From a virus: a DNA stretch of 51,198 bases. Numbering within the stretch: the first letter of the stretch is position 1; every line of letters begins with the position of its first letter. The translations under genes were made by a program, and so were the position numbers. The notes under the pieces are model-generated. The model searched no databases, was not told the DNA's origin, and saw nothing but the letters and a program-made list of their open reading frames with translations. This document shows, one piece after another, positions 42,310 to 50,221 of the stretch. The stretch spans positions 1 through 51,198 of IMG/VR virus record IMGVR_UViG_3300035162_002988; one strand, given 5' to 3'.

Positions 42310-45096
42310 TTATTCGTCGTAAAAATGTAACGCCAATACTCTGTCACCCGTTGTTAAAGGTGCACTTATACTACTTGCAGGTGTAGAACTATAAGCAAGT
42401 TCTTGCCTAATCATATAAGCATTGTTTAATACGCTTTGTCCAGCAATTGTAGAAGAGCCTTCACCTCCTTCTTGAGATGTATATATTATTATATTATCAC
42501 CAGCTGAAAAGGTATATGAAGTAGCAAATGTTACTGTGTTAATACCTGTGACTAAAGCTGAGCTCGTGCCTATTAATACTCTACTAGCTGAAGTCATGTA
42601 CCCAACATAAACTGCAACTGTTAAATCAACAGCGTTAGTTACAGAAGTTACGAAAAAATCAACTTTATCTATAGTGCAATCTGTTTCAACCACTGAAGCT
42701 CTCCATACGCTTCTTCCTGTATCTTCTGATGTTACTTCATGAGTAGCTTGATAAATAGACGAAGGTGAGAAGCCTAGTTTGCTACTGCCACCGCTTGTAG
42801 GTGTTTCCCATTGAGTTGTAACTTTAGTTCCTACAATAGTATCAATGCCTAATATTTGAGTATTACTGGTAGGTAAAGAATCTGGTAATAATATTTCTTG
42901 TGTTACCCCTGACACTGGTCCTTGAAGTTTTACACTAGCAGCTGCTCCACCAGATTTACCAGATGCTGATTGAAATTCTATAGTTCCAGCTGCGCCTCCT
43001 TGACCATCACCTAATAATCTTAATATTCCTTCTTGATATTGAGGAGCTGAATCTTTACCAAGTATAAGTTTATTTAAACTAGAATCCCAGTTAAAATTTA
43101 CATCAGCTGAAAAACTAGTTCCGTCATTAAATTGAACATTTTTAGCTACTCCAGCTGGAGATCCAGTTCCTCCACCTACCCATGGCACGTTTACAACAGC
43201 TTGGTTAGCGGCATTTAATTGTATACCATAAGTTCTACTAGCTGTAGTTGTAACAGAGTTAGCTGCAGTAGTTTGCGTGTTATTGCTAAACAATTCAATA
43301 CCACCTCTAGTGGATGAAGTAGCTAGATCTAAATTAACCTGGAAAGTTCCTGATGTAAACTGTGTCATAGATATACCGTTACTTCCACCGACGGTTACAG
43401 TTTGCGAAGTTGTAGGATTACTACCAGTTAATATTATTTGTCCAGCTGTTGATCCTGTTCCTAAAGAATAAGTGCTATTAGTATCTGTTGGTGTTGCCCA
43501 TTGACCATTATAAGCTAGGAATTCACCAGCAGTTCCACCAGTTACACCAAGCGATATATTACCACTACCAGTTATAGGACTATTACCTACTGAAAAAGCA
43601 GGTGGAGCTGAGAGACCTACGCTGGTAACCGTACCACCGCCACCACCACCACCACTAGGTGTTGGTATCCATGATAAAACACCTAAAGCGTTTGCTTCAA
43701 GTATTTGATTAGATACGCTCGGTAAAGAGTTAGGTAACTTAAGCGAATAAGATGATCCACCAGAATGATCTGGACCTACAATCTCTACACTATGAGTATT
43801 AGCGGAACAATTAAGTCTTAACTTACCAGCATTTGTAGATCCATCTCCATTTATATCAACACGGCCTAGATTAGTAATATTTAATCTTTCACTACCTCCA
43901 GTAACTAAAGCTAACCCTCCAATAGAGCCAAATTCTTTAATACCAAGTACTTGAGAGTTGTCAGTACGTCTTTTTTGTATTAAATAATTGTTATATTGAT
44001 TATTTGTAACACGTATTGCAGTTTGATTAACAGTGTCTAATATATCTAACTTAGCAGCTGGAGCTGTCGTACCAATACCTACGTTACTTGCAAAATATGC
44101 TGTTTTATTAGTGCTTATTAAATTGTTATTAATTATAAATGCTTGAGTAGAACCTCCATTTGCTCTAAAACGAAGATCTCCAGTACTAGATATGTTATAT
44201 ACATTACCACTGCTGTCTCCAGAAATAGAATAATTACTATTAGAATCTACTATATTAAGCTTACTAGTAGGACTTGCAGTTCCAATACCTACGCTGCCAC
44301 TACTAGTTATTCTAAATAGCTCAATAGCATTGTACCCATAAGCTACATCTCCTAAAGAAGGTCTATAAAAACCTCCTGTTGATGCTGGAGCACTAGCTGT
44401 ATTAGTTCTGAACCAAAAAGAATTTCCTCTAACGTCTCCATCTATATCTAGTTTATATCCAGGAGCAGTCGTTCCAATACCTACATTACCTGCAGAAGTA
44501 ACTCTAAGTCTTTCATTTCCTCCTGTAGATAAACCTAAAACATCTAAACCAGGTAAAAACATACCTGTGTTTGTATCACTTGAATTAGAAAAGCTAGGGA
44601 AAAGAGCGCTTGATACACCTGATCTTAAAGAAACTCCATTTGGACCAAGTCCTTCTAATACGTTTATACCTGTTACGAATTTATTTCCTGAACCAAAAGT
44701 AACATCACCTTCAACATCTAGTAACTTAACAGGATTAGTAGTTCCGATACCTATGTTAAGTGCGTTTTGAGTTACATTACTATTACCTATAGTGTTAGAG
44801 TCAGTCCAGAGTGGTAATTTTCCCGCAGTTCCTGATCCATCAACATTACCAACAGAATAGTCAGGTATATTTAATATATTTGTATTAACATCAAAAGTAG
44901 CAGCACCAGAAGTAAAGTTTGTTGTTAATTGTAATGTAGCTGCACCGCCACCAATAAAACTTTTTAAATTAGATAGTGTAAGACTTTTTGTAGTACCATG
45001 AACAACACCTTGATCATCTGGCTGCATATCAGATAAAATTAATCTATCAGGACCGTAGTAATTATTTTTTAAAGGATATGTTTTTATTATTGCCAT
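42310..45096 (-). CDS. Tail fibre with GIGT repeats, 928 aa
   Basis: Probable receptor-binding fibre. The N-terminal 45 residues (MAIIKTYPLKNNYYGPDRLI and on) resemble the start of the 120-residue gene at 48116 and so mark a virion attachment segment. Four copies of a VGIGTTAP..KLDI repeat occupy residues about 110-350. A Gly/Ser linker (GGGGGG near 490) precedes a second beta-rich half and a distinct C-terminal domain. A 163-nt block (44480-44642) is copied in the gene at 45522. No peptidase domain is seen at the end. Confidence 0.8.
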   Translation of the reverse strand: MAIIKTYPLKNNYYGPDRLILSDMQPDDQGVVHGTTKSLTLSNLKSFIGGGAATLQLTTNFTSGAATFDVNTNILNIPDYSVGNVDGSGTAGKLPLWTDSNTIGNSNVTQNALNIGIGTTNPVKLLDVEGDVTFGSGNKFVTGINVLEGLGPNGVSLRSGVSSALFPSFSNSSDTNTGMFLPGLDVLGLSTGGNERLRVTSAGNVGIGTTAPGYKLDIDGDVRGNSFWFRTNTASAPASTGGFYRPSLGDVAYGYNAIELFRITSSGSVGIGTASPTSKLNIVDSNSNYSISGDSSGNVYNISSTGDLRFRANGGSTQAFIINNNLISTNKTAYFASNVGIGTTAPAAKLDILDTVNQTAIRVTNNQYNNYLIQKRRTDNSQVLGIKEFGSIGGLALVTGGSERLNITNLGRVDINGDGSTNAGKLRLNCSANTHSVEIVGPDHSGGSSYSLKLPNSLPSVSNQILEANALGVLSWIPTPSGGGGGGGTVTSVGLSAPPAFSVGNSPITGSGNISLGVTGGTAGEFLAYNGQWATPTDTNSTYSLGTGSTAGQIILTGSNPTTSQTVTVGGSNGISMTQFTSGTFQVNLDLATSSTRGGIELFSNNTQTTAANSVTTTASRTYGIQLNAANQAVVNVPWVGGGTGSPAGVAKNVQFNDGTSFSADVNFNWDSSLNKLILGKDSAPQYQEGILRLLGDGQGGAAGTIEFQSASGKSGGAAASVKLQGPVSGVTQEILLPDSLPTSNTQILGIDTIVGTKVTTQWETPTSGGSSKLGFSPSSIYQATHEVTSEDTGRSVWRASVVETDCTIDKVDFFVTSVTNAVDLTVAVYVGYMTSASRVLIGTSSALVTGINTVTFATSYTFSAGDNIIIYTSQEGGEGSSTIAGQSVLNNAYMIRQELAYSSTPASSISAPLTTGDRVLALHFYDE
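44480..44642 (-). repeat. Fibre gene repeat, copy A
   Basis: A 163-nt stretch nearly identical, without gaps, to 45925-46087. Both encode a segment ending NVGIGTT and running through DTNTGMFLPG and DVLGLST. It marks duplication or exchange between the two fibre genes. Confidence 0.8.
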
Positions 45097-45097
45097 T

Positions 45098-45520
45098 TTA
45101 ATATTTTTTATTTTTAAAAGCTTTAGTTTGTTCTTTGTTGCCTGTATAATATTCGTTAGTTATTAAGGAATATTTAGGTAGATCATAAGTTTCATCAAAC
45201 TGTTTCCAATTGTTAGATTTGATTTTTGTAGCTAAATGAAAAGTAATATCCATAACAAACCAATTGCCAAGTTCGTTTTCTGGATGGTATATGCCATTTA
45301 CATAACTAGTAATTTCAGCTGGTTGTAGTTGACAACATGGACATCTTTTAATTTCATTAACATAAATACCTACATCAATATCAGACTTAACTGTAAAATC
45401 ACCACTAACTCTACTACCGTATACAACTATGTCTATGTATTCTTTATCACCTAATACTTCTAGTATTCTATCTAGTAGTTTAGTTTTGTCTTGGCTACTC
45501 CAGTTCTGTATTAGATCCAT
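45098..45520 (-). CDS. MNT-type nucleotidyltransferase, 140 aa
   Basis: The motif VVYGSRVSGDFTVKSDIDVG (Gly35-Ser36, then Asp47 and Asp49) with a third Asp91 in FVMDITFH is the pol-beta-type minimal nucleotidyltransferase site. It would transfer a nucleotide (typically AMP) to a protein or small molecule using two metals. A CPCC cluster (60-63) is unusual. It lies exactly between two fibre genes with 1-nt gaps, and no HEPN toxin partner is near. Target unknown: host takeover or virion modification are both possible. Confidence 0.75.
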   Translation of the reverse strand: MDLIQNWSSQDKTKLLDRILEVLGDKEYIDIVVYGSRVSGDFTVKSDIDVGIYVNEIKRCPCCQLQPAEITSYVNGIYHPENELGNWFVMDITFHLATKIKSNNWKQFDETYDLPKYSLITNEYYTGNKEQTKAFKNKKY

Positions 45521-45521
45521 A

Positions 45522-46487
45522 TTAGTTACTTAACCTCTTAAACTCTACGTCTATTAAAGAGTAGTCAACCATATCATAGCCATGTTCATCTACACTGACC
45601 GCTTCCGCTGGAACTTCATCTGACATAACACCTTGAAATAATCCAACTCCAGCTAAACTGAACTTGTATTTATATTCATACGTGTATATATTAATACCAC
45701 TGTCTGAGGTACCTACTAAAGTTATATTTTCTTTTAATCTTCTATCACTAGTAACTGAAGTAACAATACCATTTTTTATTACAAATGTTAAAGAAGCAGA
45801 GTTGTTACCATTTCTAACTGTAAAGGTAGATGTTATACCTGCTGAACCATCTGATGACTTGTAACTTGTTGCTCTAACGGCTCCGTTGACTTGTAACTTC
45901 TCAGCAGGAACAGTTGTCCCTATTCCTACATTGCCTGCAGAAGTAATTCTAAGTCTTTCTGATCCAGCTGTGGATAAGCCTAAAACGTCTGAGCCAGGTA
46001 AAAACATACCTGTATTTGTATCATCTGAATTAGAGAAACTTGGGTTACCGGCGCTTGATATTGCTGATCTTAAATAAACTCCATTTGCGCCAACTCCTTC
46101 GAATGCATTTGTAGTTGTTTGAAATTTATTTCCTGTGCCAAAAGTAACATCACCGTTAACATCAAGTTTTTTAGTAGGAGCAGTCGTTCCAATACCAACA
46201 TTTCCTGCATTTGGCTGTACAACCATTGTGGTGTCATTGTATGCATCACCTATAAAGTAGTAACTTATATTATTTCCATTACCAAGCGCTCCAATACCAC
46301 CTCTAAACGTTCCACTAGAACCAGTGAAAAAATAGCCAGTAGCCCATCCACCAGCGCTTCCTTTTATAGCAACACTTCCAACTGCACCTCCTGTAATTGT
46401 TACAGGCCTAGTACCCTCAGCAATAATAGTTGCAGCAGAACCACTTCCACTATTAATTGTTATACCATCTAGAAATTTTACTGCCAT
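45522..46487 (-). CDS. Tail fibre with S74-type chaperone end, 321 aa
   Basis: Short fibre with two GIGTT repeats and a C-terminal element SDRRLKENITLVGT starting near residue 247, the mark of the peptidase S74 intramolecular chaperone that folds fibre trimers and then cuts itself off. The domain here is only about 75 residues, so it may be minimal or truncated. The N-terminus MAVKFLDG resembles the next upstream fibre (MAINFLDN). Confidence 0.8.
   Translation of the reverse strand: MAVKFLDGITINSGSGSAATIIAEGTRPVTITGGAVGSVAIKGSAGGWATGYFFTGSSGTFRGGIGALGNGNNISYYFIGDAYNDTTMVVQPNAGNVGIGTTAPTKKLDVNGDVTFGTGNKFQTTTNAFEGVGANGVYLRSAISSAGNPSFSNSDDTNTGMFLPGSDVLGLSTAGSERLRITSAGNVGIGTTVPAEKLQVNGAVRATSYKSSDGSAGITSTFTVRNGNNSASLTFVIKNGIVTSVTSDRRLKENITLVGTSDSGINIYTYEYKYKFSLAGVGLFQGVMSDEVPAEAVSVDEHGYDMVDYSLIDVEFKRLSN
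45925..46087 (-). repeat. Fibre gene repeat, copy B
   Basis: Partner of 44480-44642, same length and no gaps. The differences are scattered, so the copying event is not brand new but is more recent than the divergence of the rest of the two genes. Confidence 0.8.
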
Positions 46488-46505
46488 TTAATTTAATTTT
46501 ATTTA

Positions 46506-48107
46506 TTATACTCCCTGAACATCTACATTATAAGCCATCCATCTTATTGAATTAGTAGGTGTGGATGAAAAACCAATAGTTGCTGTGTTGGTAGTAGGTC
46601 TGCTTACGCTTCCATAAACTGTGTCATATGTTGAGGTATCATAGAGTTGTACTATAATGTTTCTAGTTCCTAAATTGTGTGTTATAGTATTGGATGCACC
46701 TGATATTACACCACTTGCAGAAGCTGATATGCCTTGTTGTATTTGCTGTAAGGTTATTCTTTCATTTGCGGATGAATCATCGTTGTAAAGTGCAAACTCA
46801 ATATTTTGTGGATCTAGAGTACTAACTGCTCCAGAATTTGGAAGAGAACCAATAGCCAAACCTACTGTAGCTGTTCCACCAGAATACGAAAGTGATAAAC
46901 CTTTCCTATTGGCTGTAGCATTGGAGTTAACATTACCAATACCAATAGTTGTTAGTGTTGCTAAGTCTGTGTCAGATTGTATTACTGCAAAATCGTTTAT
47001 TGTAGAAGCTCCTGTAGCAGCAGCTGTTTGAACTAATACTGAATCACCAGGTGTTAAAGGAGTAGAAGCATTACCAAAGAAATTACCAGAAGTAGTCACT
47101 ATATAGTAATCACCTATTGCTATAGCAACTCTAGATGCACCGACTGTTAAGTTACCACCAGTAGCAATAGCACCAGTAGCAGCATTAAATCCACCTTTTA
47201 CATTTAGACCTCCTGCAACAGAAGAGTCAACATAAGCTTTTGAAGCTGCATCTGTAGAAGCGGTAACTGTATCTACACCTTGAATACGACCCGTACCGCC
47301 TAAAGTTATATCACCACCACTAACAGTTAAGTCTCCAGATATTGTAACGTTTGTTGGTAAACCTATATTAATAGCGTTAGTTCCAATACCAGCTGGAGAT
47401 ACTTCTACTTCATTAGCTGTACCGTCTAAATAAAAATCACTATTAGTTCCAGGATTACAGGTTAAAAGAACTTGAGAATCATGCCCAACGACCGAAGCTT
47501 GACTAGCAGCGATTGTATAGGTAGATGCGTTTATTGTAATTGTATCAGTAGCTGTTGCCTCTGTAGTTATATTAGTACCACCGGCAACTAAAACAGTATT
47601 ACCATCTTCAATATCTTGACTACCTGTATCACCAGTTAATACCCACTTAGTATAACTAACTGGAGCATCTATCCAGTCAATACCGTTACCAGAACCAAGA
47701 GAGGATAGTAATTGTCCAGTAGTACCTGTTTGGTCATTAACATCTTTTAAATCTCCTTGTACATGTAATGTTTTTAATACTGTGAATGGATAACCAATAT
47801 CTAAAGTTGCAGATCCTCCTGTACCAGAAACTGTAAGATTTGAATCACCAAGAGTAGTTGTGTTAGTTACAAAAATAGGTATCGTTCCAATTGTACCACT
47901 ACCAGATACTCCACCTAGCGCTGGATCTATCCAACCTGATGCATTGAAAGGATTAGTTCCATCATAATATTTAAATTTACCAGTAGTACTATTAAATATT
48001 ATATCTCCTCCACTTGCTGAGGTAGGATCTGATGTTACGTTTTCTAATCTAGCTCCTAAAAGCTGGTTTTGATTAAACTGGACGTTGTCTAAAAAATTTA
48101 TTGCCAT
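46506..48107 (-). CDS. Tail fibre protein, 533 aa
   Basis: The N-terminus MAINFLDNVQFNQNQLLGAR, then DIIFNSTTGKFKYYDGTNPF, is a frequent opening for fibres of marine phages; the rest is Thr/Ser/Gly-rich beta structure. The end (TNTATIGFSSTPTNSIRWMA) looks like a C-terminal knob. It is followed, after an 18-nt gap, by the S74 fibre. Probably the main adhesin or its shaft. Confidence 0.75.
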   Translation of the reverse strand: MAINFLDNVQFNQNQLLGARLENVTSDPTSASGGDIIFNSTTGKFKYYDGTNPFNASGWIDPALGGVSGSGTIGTIPIFVTNTTTLGDSNLTVSGTGGSATLDIGYPFTVLKTLHVQGDLKDVNDQTGTTGQLLSSLGSGNGIDWIDAPVSYTKWVLTGDTGSQDIEDGNTVLVAGGTNITTEATATDTITINASTYTIAASQASVVGHDSQVLLTCNPGTNSDFYLDGTANEVEVSPAGIGTNAINIGLPTNVTISGDLTVSGGDITLGGTGRIQGVDTVTASTDAASKAYVDSSVAGGLNVKGGFNAATGAIATGGNLTVGASRVAIAIGDYYIVTTSGNFFGNASTPLTPGDSVLVQTAAATGASTINDFAVIQSDTDLATLTTIGIGNVNSNATANRKGLSLSYSGGTATVGLAIGSLPNSGAVSTLDPQNIEFALYNDDSSANERITLQQIQQGISASASGVISGASNTITHNLGTRNIIVQLYDTSTYDTVYGSVSRPTTNTATIGFSSTPTNSIRWMAYNVDVQGV

Positions 48108-48115
48108 TTTGTTTG

Positions 48116-48478
48116 TTAATTGAAATAAGCTTTACCTGAAAAGGCTGCGCTAAATGTTAGTTGAACTTTGTTTGCGTTTATATACTTAACATTACCTATC
48201 ATTACTTGATTTTGATCGCTAACTACTGTTACCGATGCAAATTTATTAAGGCCATGCGTCACATATCTAATTCCTTCGGGCGTTAATGGGTTTCCCCACA
48301 CTGTTTGTGGTATTCCTTGAGTAAAAATAAAAGTTTTATCTAACCCTATATCTGATAAACTCTCTAAGGTTGCAGATCTAGTAGCATTAATAGGATTACT
48401 AGAGTCGCTATCGCTTATTATAATTAGATCTTCTTTTTTAGGTACTGGCTTTCTTGGATAAGTATGTATTATAGCCAT
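48116..48478 (-). CDS. Short tail fibre or adaptor protein, 120 aa
   Basis: First gene of the leftward late block. The N-terminus MAIIHTYPRKPVPKKEDLII is a homologue of the start of the 928-residue fibre; the rest is a small beta domain (FASVTVVSDQNQVMIGNVKY). It may be the adaptor that carries the longer fibres. The leader is a long A/T run with no Shine-Dalgarno. The transcript must start within the divergent spacer upstream. Confidence 0.65.
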   Translation of the reverse strand: MAIIHTYPRKPVPKKEDLIIISDSDSSNPINATRSATLESLSDIGLDKTFIFTQGIPQTVWGNPLTPEGIRYVTHGLNKFASVTVVSDQNQVMIGNVKYINANKVQLTFSAAFSGKAYFN

Positions 48479-48565
48479 GTAATTCTATTATTTTTTAATA
48501 TTTTTGTCTTAATATAGTAATTTACACGAAAATAAGCAAATTTACATTATTTATAAAGAATAAAA

Positions 48566-48611
48566 GGTGACAAATGCCCCTTATTAGTAGCTCTAAGAGG
48601 CTAATGTCACC
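48566..48611. other. Large hairpin with internal loop
   Basis: GGTGACA pairs with TGTCACC (7 bp), then a 3x3 internal loop, then GCCCCTTA with TAAGAGGC (one mismatch) around a 10-base loop. A second stem CCTATA/TATAGG follows at 48611-48629. On the - strand it would sit in the leader of the late operon and is followed by TTTTATTCTTT, so it could also attenuate there. Confidence 0.65.
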
Positions 48612-48782
48612 CTATAAAAGAAATATAGGAGTATAGTGCTGCCCCCTACCTATTCTATTTACGTACTTAAAACAAAACCAATTTTTAATTTACGGGCCCC
48701 CTTTGGTTCCCTCATCGTTTTGGGTTTACATTTACCTTTTTTTATGACGTACTAATATTAATTCAACTTTTTATACAATACT

Positions 48783-48805
48783 AATACGGACATGCATAGA
48801 TAATA
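48783..48805 (+). promoter_or_regulatory. AATACG-N9-AGATAATA motif, copy 1
   Basis: First of five exact copies of AATACG, nine variable bases, AGATAATA. It lies 29 nt before a 21-residue membrane micropeptide. Spacing is identical in every copy. Candidate phage promoter. Confidence 0.6.
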
Positions 48806-48833
48806 ATAACATAACAATTAAACTAATAACAAT

Positions 48834-48899
48834 ATGATAACTATTCTCTTTATTCTCACTACAGTAACAATTGTAAATGGGTTAACTAAGCATCTATAG
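48834..48899 (+). CDS. 21-residue hydrophobic micropeptide
   Basis: ATG 48834 opens MITILFILTTVTIVNGLTK and two more residues before TAG. Nearly all of it could span a membrane. It is the first frame after motif copy 1, with an AATAACAAT leader. Three other tiny membrane frames follow in this region. Size alone makes it uncertain. Confidence 0.35.
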   Translation: MITILFILTTVTIVNGLTKHL

Positions 48900-48932
48900 T
48901 AAATTACTTAGGGAGTATGCGATACACTTAAC

Positions 48933-48952
48933 AACTAATAATAACTAATAAA
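48933..48952 (+). repeat. 20-nt direct repeat, copy A
   Basis: Identical to 49618-49637 (AACTAATAATAACTAATAAA). It lies in the spacer before motif copy 2. The second copy directly leads a gene, so it may be a leader element. Confidence 0.6.
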
Positions 48953-48975
48953 TAATACTACACTCTTACAAACTA

Positions 48976-48998
48976 AATACGACTATGCTTAGATAATA
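48976..48998 (+). promoter_or_regulatory. AATACG-N9-AGATAATA motif, copy 2
   Basis: Exact match with the same 9-base spacing; preceded by ACAAACT as in two other copies. It lies 26 nt before the ATG at 49025. Confidence 0.65.
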
Positions 48999-49024
48999 TA
49001 TATAACTAAACTAAAATATATACT

Positions 49025-49249
49025 ATGCAATTTAAAATAACTAACATAACATTAAAAACTTTTACATCAAATAATAAAAACTATAATAATATTAACTATA
49101 CTATTTTTATTAAAAACTTAAATACAACTATAAATATTACTAAACAATATATAAACTTTAATATTAAAAATTATCTAATTGACGACAAAGACTTTTTAAC
49201 AAACAAATTAAATAATCAACTAATAAACTTTATAAATAACAAATATTAA
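49025..49249 (+). CDS. Asn/Ile-rich small protein, 74 aa
   Basis: Extremely Asn-, Ile- and Thr-rich (FTSNNKNYNNINYTIFIKNL), probably beta structure, with an end FLTNKLNNQLINF that may be helical. Codon use follows the very high A content of this region. First mid-size gene of the right-end set. Not recognised. Its start follows motif copy 2. Confidence 0.5.
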   Translation: MQFKITNITLKTFTSNNKNYNNINYTIFIKNLNTTINITKQYINFNIKNYLIDDKDFLTNKLNNQLINFINNKY

Positions 49250-49259
49250 ATACAAAATA

Positions 49260-49282
49260 AATACGACAACAACAAGATAATA
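49260..49282 (+). promoter_or_regulatory. AATACG-N9-AGATAATA motif, copy 3
   Basis: Exact match, 28 nt before the ATG at 49311, in a 61-nt gap. Confidence 0.65.
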
Positions 49283-49310
49283 ATAATAACTAAATAAATA
49301 AATATAAACT

Positions 49311-49547
49311 ATGAATAATAATAAACTAACAACTAAAAGATTTGTAATAAGAAAATCTTTACTCGGTACTAATACAATAGTAACATTTACTAACAAAAAA
49401 GATATTACTTTCACTTATGATCATGACGAGATTTACTCAACATATCAAGAAAAGTTTGAAACTATGAATTGCTTTCAACAGTACAAATCTTATACAAATA
49501 GTAATACTGTTCCAAAATTCTGTAGAGAATTAAGTGAAATATCTTAA
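49311..49547 (+). CDS. Small hypothetical protein, 78 aa
   Basis: LTTKRFVIRKSLLGTNTIVT, then a Tyr/Asp/Glu-rich segment and FQQYKSYTNSN, with two cysteines. Mixed alpha/beta, soluble. No family. It follows motif copy 3; the leader ends TAAATATAAACT before the ATG. Probably an early or host-takeover gene by size and location (inference). Confidence 0.55.
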   Translation: MNNNKLTTKRFVIRKSLLGTNTIVTFTNKKDITFTYDHDEIYSTYQEKFETMNCFQQYKSYTNSNTVPKFCRELSEIS

Positions 49548-49617
49548 ATAACTAAAAGTCGAAGTTGATAGTAATACTTTAACGACTATAAATAACACGA
49601 ACATATTACTCAGCACA

Positions 49618-49637
49618 AACTAATAATAACTAATAAA
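49618..49637 (+). repeat. 20-nt direct repeat, copy B
   Basis: Identical to 48933-48952; lies directly before the start of the gene at 49647. The 99-nt gap upstream also contains inverted repeats AGTAATA/TATTACT and AGTCG/CGACT but no copy of the AATACG motif. Confidence 0.6.
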
Positions 49638-49646
49638 ATAAATAAT

Positions 49647-49838
49647 ATGTATAATCCAAATAATCCTTCAAACTGGTCTTGGTCAAAAGCTTTCGACGAA
49701 ATGGAGAAGTATGTCAATCAAACTGAAATGACTCAACAATGTATAATGATACTCGGTAACTCTGAAACTACTATGTATAAAAATCTATCAAAGTCTGATC
49801 AAGACGAAGTGTATAACCTTTTAAATCAAATACTATGA
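49647..49838 (+). CDS. Small acidic helical protein, 63 aa
   Basis: MYNPNNPSNWSWSKAFDEME and a helical end (KSDQDEVYNLLNQIL). Not recognised. It is followed by a 26-residue membrane frame with an ATGA overlap, and preceded by the second copy of the 20-nt repeat. Confidence 0.6.
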   Translation: MYNPNNPSNWSWSKAFDEMEKYVNQTEMTQQCIMILGNSETTMYKNLSKSDQDEVYNLLNQIL

Positions 49839-49915
49839 ACAAAGAACAGAAACTATTTATAGCAATATTAATTTGCTCAATACTAATAATAATAACAGAT
49901 GTCGTTACAAACTGA
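49835..49915 (+). CDS. 26-residue membrane micropeptide
   Basis: MNKEQKLFIAILICSILIII, then TDVVTN. A single membrane span with a charged start, and ATGA overlap with the gene before, which supports translation. Its stop codon TGA lies inside the conserved ACAAACTGAATACG stretch of motif copy 4. Confidence 0.5.
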   Translation: MNKEQKLFIAILICSILIIITDVVTN

Positions 49916-49937
49916 ATACGATACTAATAAGATAATA
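49915..49937 (+). promoter_or_regulatory. AATACG-N9-AGATAATA motif, copy 4
   Basis: Exact match; five bases after its end is the ATG at 49943, so AGATAATAATAAT also acts as the A-rich leader. Confidence 0.65.
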
Positions 49938-49942
49938 ATAAT

Positions 49943-50161
49943 ATGAATATAAAACAACATAAGCTAAAGCTTAACAAAGAATACAATCAAGCGATTGTCG
50001 ATAAAGTCCTCAACTCAATGTGGAATAAACTAAATAACGAACTAGATAATGTAATGATGGAATCAGGTGATTACTCTGAAACTAACAATGAAATGTTTGA
50101 CGATCAAGATTGCTACATGGGAATTATCTGTAACACTATGAAACTACAGTGTGACGAATAA
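49943..50161 (+). CDS. Small Asn/Met-rich hypothetical protein, 72 aa
   Basis: MNIKQHKLKLNKEYNQAIVD, helical, then an acidic middle and a Cys-containing end (DCYMGIICNTMKLQCDE). Soluble. Unrecognised. The hammerhead ribozyme starts at the next base after its stop, so cleavage would give its transcript a defined 3' end 44 nt past the stop. Confidence 0.6.
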   Translation: MNIKQHKLKLNKEYNQAIVDKVLNSMWNKLNNELDNVMMESGDYSETNNEMFDDQDCYMGIICNTMKLQCDE

Positions 50162-50211
50162 GTTTAACTGACGAGAGTTTAATACTCGAAACTACGCAAG
50201 TAGTCTTAAAC
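50162..50211 (+). ncRNA. Hammerhead ribozyme, type I topology
   Basis: Complete core. Stem I GTTTAA 50162-50167 / TTAAAC 50206-50211; core CTGACGA 50168-50174; stem II GAGT 50175-50178 / ACTC 50184-50187 with loop TTAAT; core GAA 50188-50190; stem III ACTAC 50191-50195 / GTAGT 50200-50204 with a GCAA tetraloop; cleavage base C 50205 (GTC triplet). All invariant bases of the family are present, including A-U 15.1-16.1 and C-G 15.2-16.2. Predicted cut: between 50205 and 50206, 16 nt before the next ATG. It would separate the upstream message from the downstream TM gene and leave a 5'-OH leader. Confidence 0.9.
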
Positions 50212-50221
50212 AATAATAACT

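Larger units (their letters stand above)
48479..48833. promoter_or_regulatory. Divergent spacer between late (-) and right-end (+) genes
   Basis: 355 nt without a convincing gene. It must hold the start of the leftward late transcript and probably that of the rightward genes. From 48566 to 48720 it is much richer in G and C than the rest of the window, with C-tracts at 48577, 48642 and 48700 and the palindrome GGGCCC. It also holds a large hairpin, a second small hairpin and the first AATACG-N9-AGATAATA motif. Replication origin, packaging site or a regulatory RNA are all possible. Confidence 0.5.

Noticed and set aside
42310-46487. Tandem GIGT repeats as a CRISPR or other DNA repeat array
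   Set aside because: They are coding repeats of fibre shafts with irregular spacing and no uniform spacers.
49548-49646. Ribozyme or riboswitch in the 99-nt gap
   Set aside because: Inverted repeats AGTAATA/TATTACT and AGTCG/CGACT exist but cannot all pair in one compact fold, and no known core motif is present.
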